Positions 62,636-64,000 of a stretch of DNA of 64,000 bases are shown one piece after another. This stretch comes from Pampus argenteus (lineage: Eukaryota; Chordata; Actinopteri; Scombriformes; Stromateidae): NCBI GenBank assembly GCA_036937835.1, contig CM072860.1, positions 8,635,001-8,699,000 on the forward strand. The letters are read 5' to 3'. Numbering within the stretch: position 1 is the stretch's first letter; every line of letters begins with the position of its first letter. The position numbers were made by a program, and so were the translations under genes. The notes beneath the pieces are model-generated. The model did no database searches. It was not told the DNA's origin and saw only the letters and a list, made by a program, of their open reading frames with translations.

Positions 62636-64000
62636 TTTTTAAATACTATCCATGTAGCTCAACTGTTTGCCGGTTTTCCGTAAGTAAGCAAACTTATTCC
62701 AACTAGTAAATCTTTGAACAGTGTTTGTTTCTTATGCTCATCTTTTCATGTCCAAAACAGTATCCTGTCAGTCTAATTTTTCCTCAGGTGATCCACACAT
62801 CCTGCAGACACAGAATAATGTGTATGACACTGTTGTCATCGTATCATCTGATCAGAAAACCCTTTGATTTGTTAAAATAAACAGCAAACCCACCGTGAAT
62901 CTAATCAACAGATGAATATTATTCTTAAGTATCTGCCAAAGGAGTCTTCAGTTATTCAGGCAGAACAGTTCAATGAAAATACGTGATTGACCACAGTGTA
63001 TTTATTTCCCACTCTGCTACGTAACTGAATTGAGCATTGCTAAGGTCAAGAAAGGACATTCGGAGACTTAAAGTCCTGCATTGCTAACAGACTGATGTAA
63101 TTAGATCATATCAATCCATTTACATTACTTTTTCCAGCCTACTGACTGGATAGCAAAATTCTTATCCAATTATCTCTGCAAAGATGATTTTGGTTTTTTT
63201 GACAGACAGCTACGCGACAGCAGAAAAATTAACGACATCTCAGACCATTTTTCTTGGAACATTTTCCATTTCGTACTTTAGGCATTTACCTGATGCTCTT
63301 ATCCAGAACCATTCAAGGGAAAGGCAGTGGTAGAATAAGCTTCAGTTACTGGATCACCGACAACAGTAGAAAAAGATTTCTTTTAAATTCTGAGGAAGCA
63401 GCGAGCCCTTTTTTTTTTAAGCTAAGAGCAATTTAGAGTAAGCTAGGGTGGAGGATGTTGAAAGGGAACATGATTTACTGCAGAGAAGGTGATTTGAGGT
63501 ACTTCTGGAAGGAATGGGTTTTCAGCTTATAACTATGGATGGAGGATGACTGCCTTCCTGACCAGTGGCAAAATCATTCCACTTGTGGCCTTTTTGTGAT
63601 GATTCACTGTGGCCACAGGCTTACAGTGTGCAAAAACCCCTGAAATCATAATTGTAAATATTCTCATGCCAAAGTATGTGCCACAGTGTCACATTTCCTT
63701 TCCCCCGAGTCTCAGAGGAATATGCAGACTTTACAACAAATTTAAAGTTATTTGATCAATGAGCTGTGAGTAAAATCACTGTAACATGTAGACTGAAGAT
63801 ATGAATAGTTGCTGGAGGAAGATCACCGAACATTTCCTGTAGCGCAAACACATCGAAATTGAAATTATTGTCTACTTGGTATGGACACGTGTGCCAAGAC
63901 ATGTATGATCTGTTCTATGATTCACCTGTCAAACGTTACCTTTTAGAAGTTAATCGCACTACAACGAGCAAAGTGTATCAATTGTTTTGCTTCCTCTGGT

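Larger units (their letters stand above)
61021..64000. other. pc: pc intron, right end; no gene seen
   Basis: AT-rich sequence with short CA runs (61850-61861), a (GTT)n run (62617-62635) and a candidate conserved block at 62205-62420. No minus-strand pc exon was recognised up to the end of the window. Confidence 0.5.

Noticed and set aside
1453..64000. Search for earlier pc exons (biotin carboxylase core) on the minus strand
   Set aside because: No segment resembling the Gly-rich ATP loop, HPGYGFLSE or the EVNSRLQVEHT block was recognised. This was done by eye, so a short diverged exon could have been missed.

Overview
The window is nuclear DNA from a teleost fish, probably a percomorph. 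The grounds are vertebrate GT-AG introns, abundant (CA)n microsatellites, tRNA-derived fish SINEs, a decayed Tc1/mariner copy, and two genes whose protein families are clear. No prokaryotic gene, operon, CRISPR array, phage or tRNA gene is present.

Two protein-coding genes are supported. The first is pyruvate carboxylase (pc) on the minus strand. Two consecutive exons lie at the far left (1308-1452, then 1099-1188) with a 119 bp intron between them. They encode the end of the biotin carboxylase region and the segment after it. No other pc exon was recognised, so the rest of the window (1453-64000) appears to be one pc intron longer than 62.5 kb. The second gene is lrfn4 (SALM3), a synaptic LRR-Ig-FN3 adhesion protein, on the plus strand and wholly inside that intron. 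Its coding part can be joined in frame from six exons: 30964-31549, 31686-31848, 33565-33735, 35254-35415, 36071-36805 and 45621-46959. The model is 1051 residues long and ends in the PDZ ligand ESVV. A host gene with a nested gene on the opposite strand is also the arrangement I recall at the human PC/LRFN4 locus.

Layout. 1-1098: pc intron with a SINE, then a pc exon. 1453-14.5 kb: gene-free intron with a few repeats. 13.7-17.4 kb: candidate promoter and 5' untranslated exons of lrfn4 (low confidence) inside a dense (CA)n/(TG)n cluster. 17.4-30.9 kb: intronic sequence with long purine-rich tracts, a reversed SINE and a LINE tail. 30.9-47.0 kb: lrfn4 coding exons. 47.0-about 49.05 kb: probable lrfn4 3' UTR. 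49-64 kb: intronic sequence with further repeats, a SINE, a dead Tc1/mariner fragment and an AT-core block that could be a conserved regulatory element.

The two genes have unrelated products (mitochondrial anaplerosis; synapse organisation). What links them is physical nesting, so any joint effect would act through transcription or chromatin. The points most worth checking are the broken-up LRR exon structure with four successive introns each splitting an arginine codon after AG, the enlarged Ig-FN3 linker and cytoplasmic tail, a 5' coding extension before the signal peptide, and a repeated AT-core motif in two lrfn4 introns.
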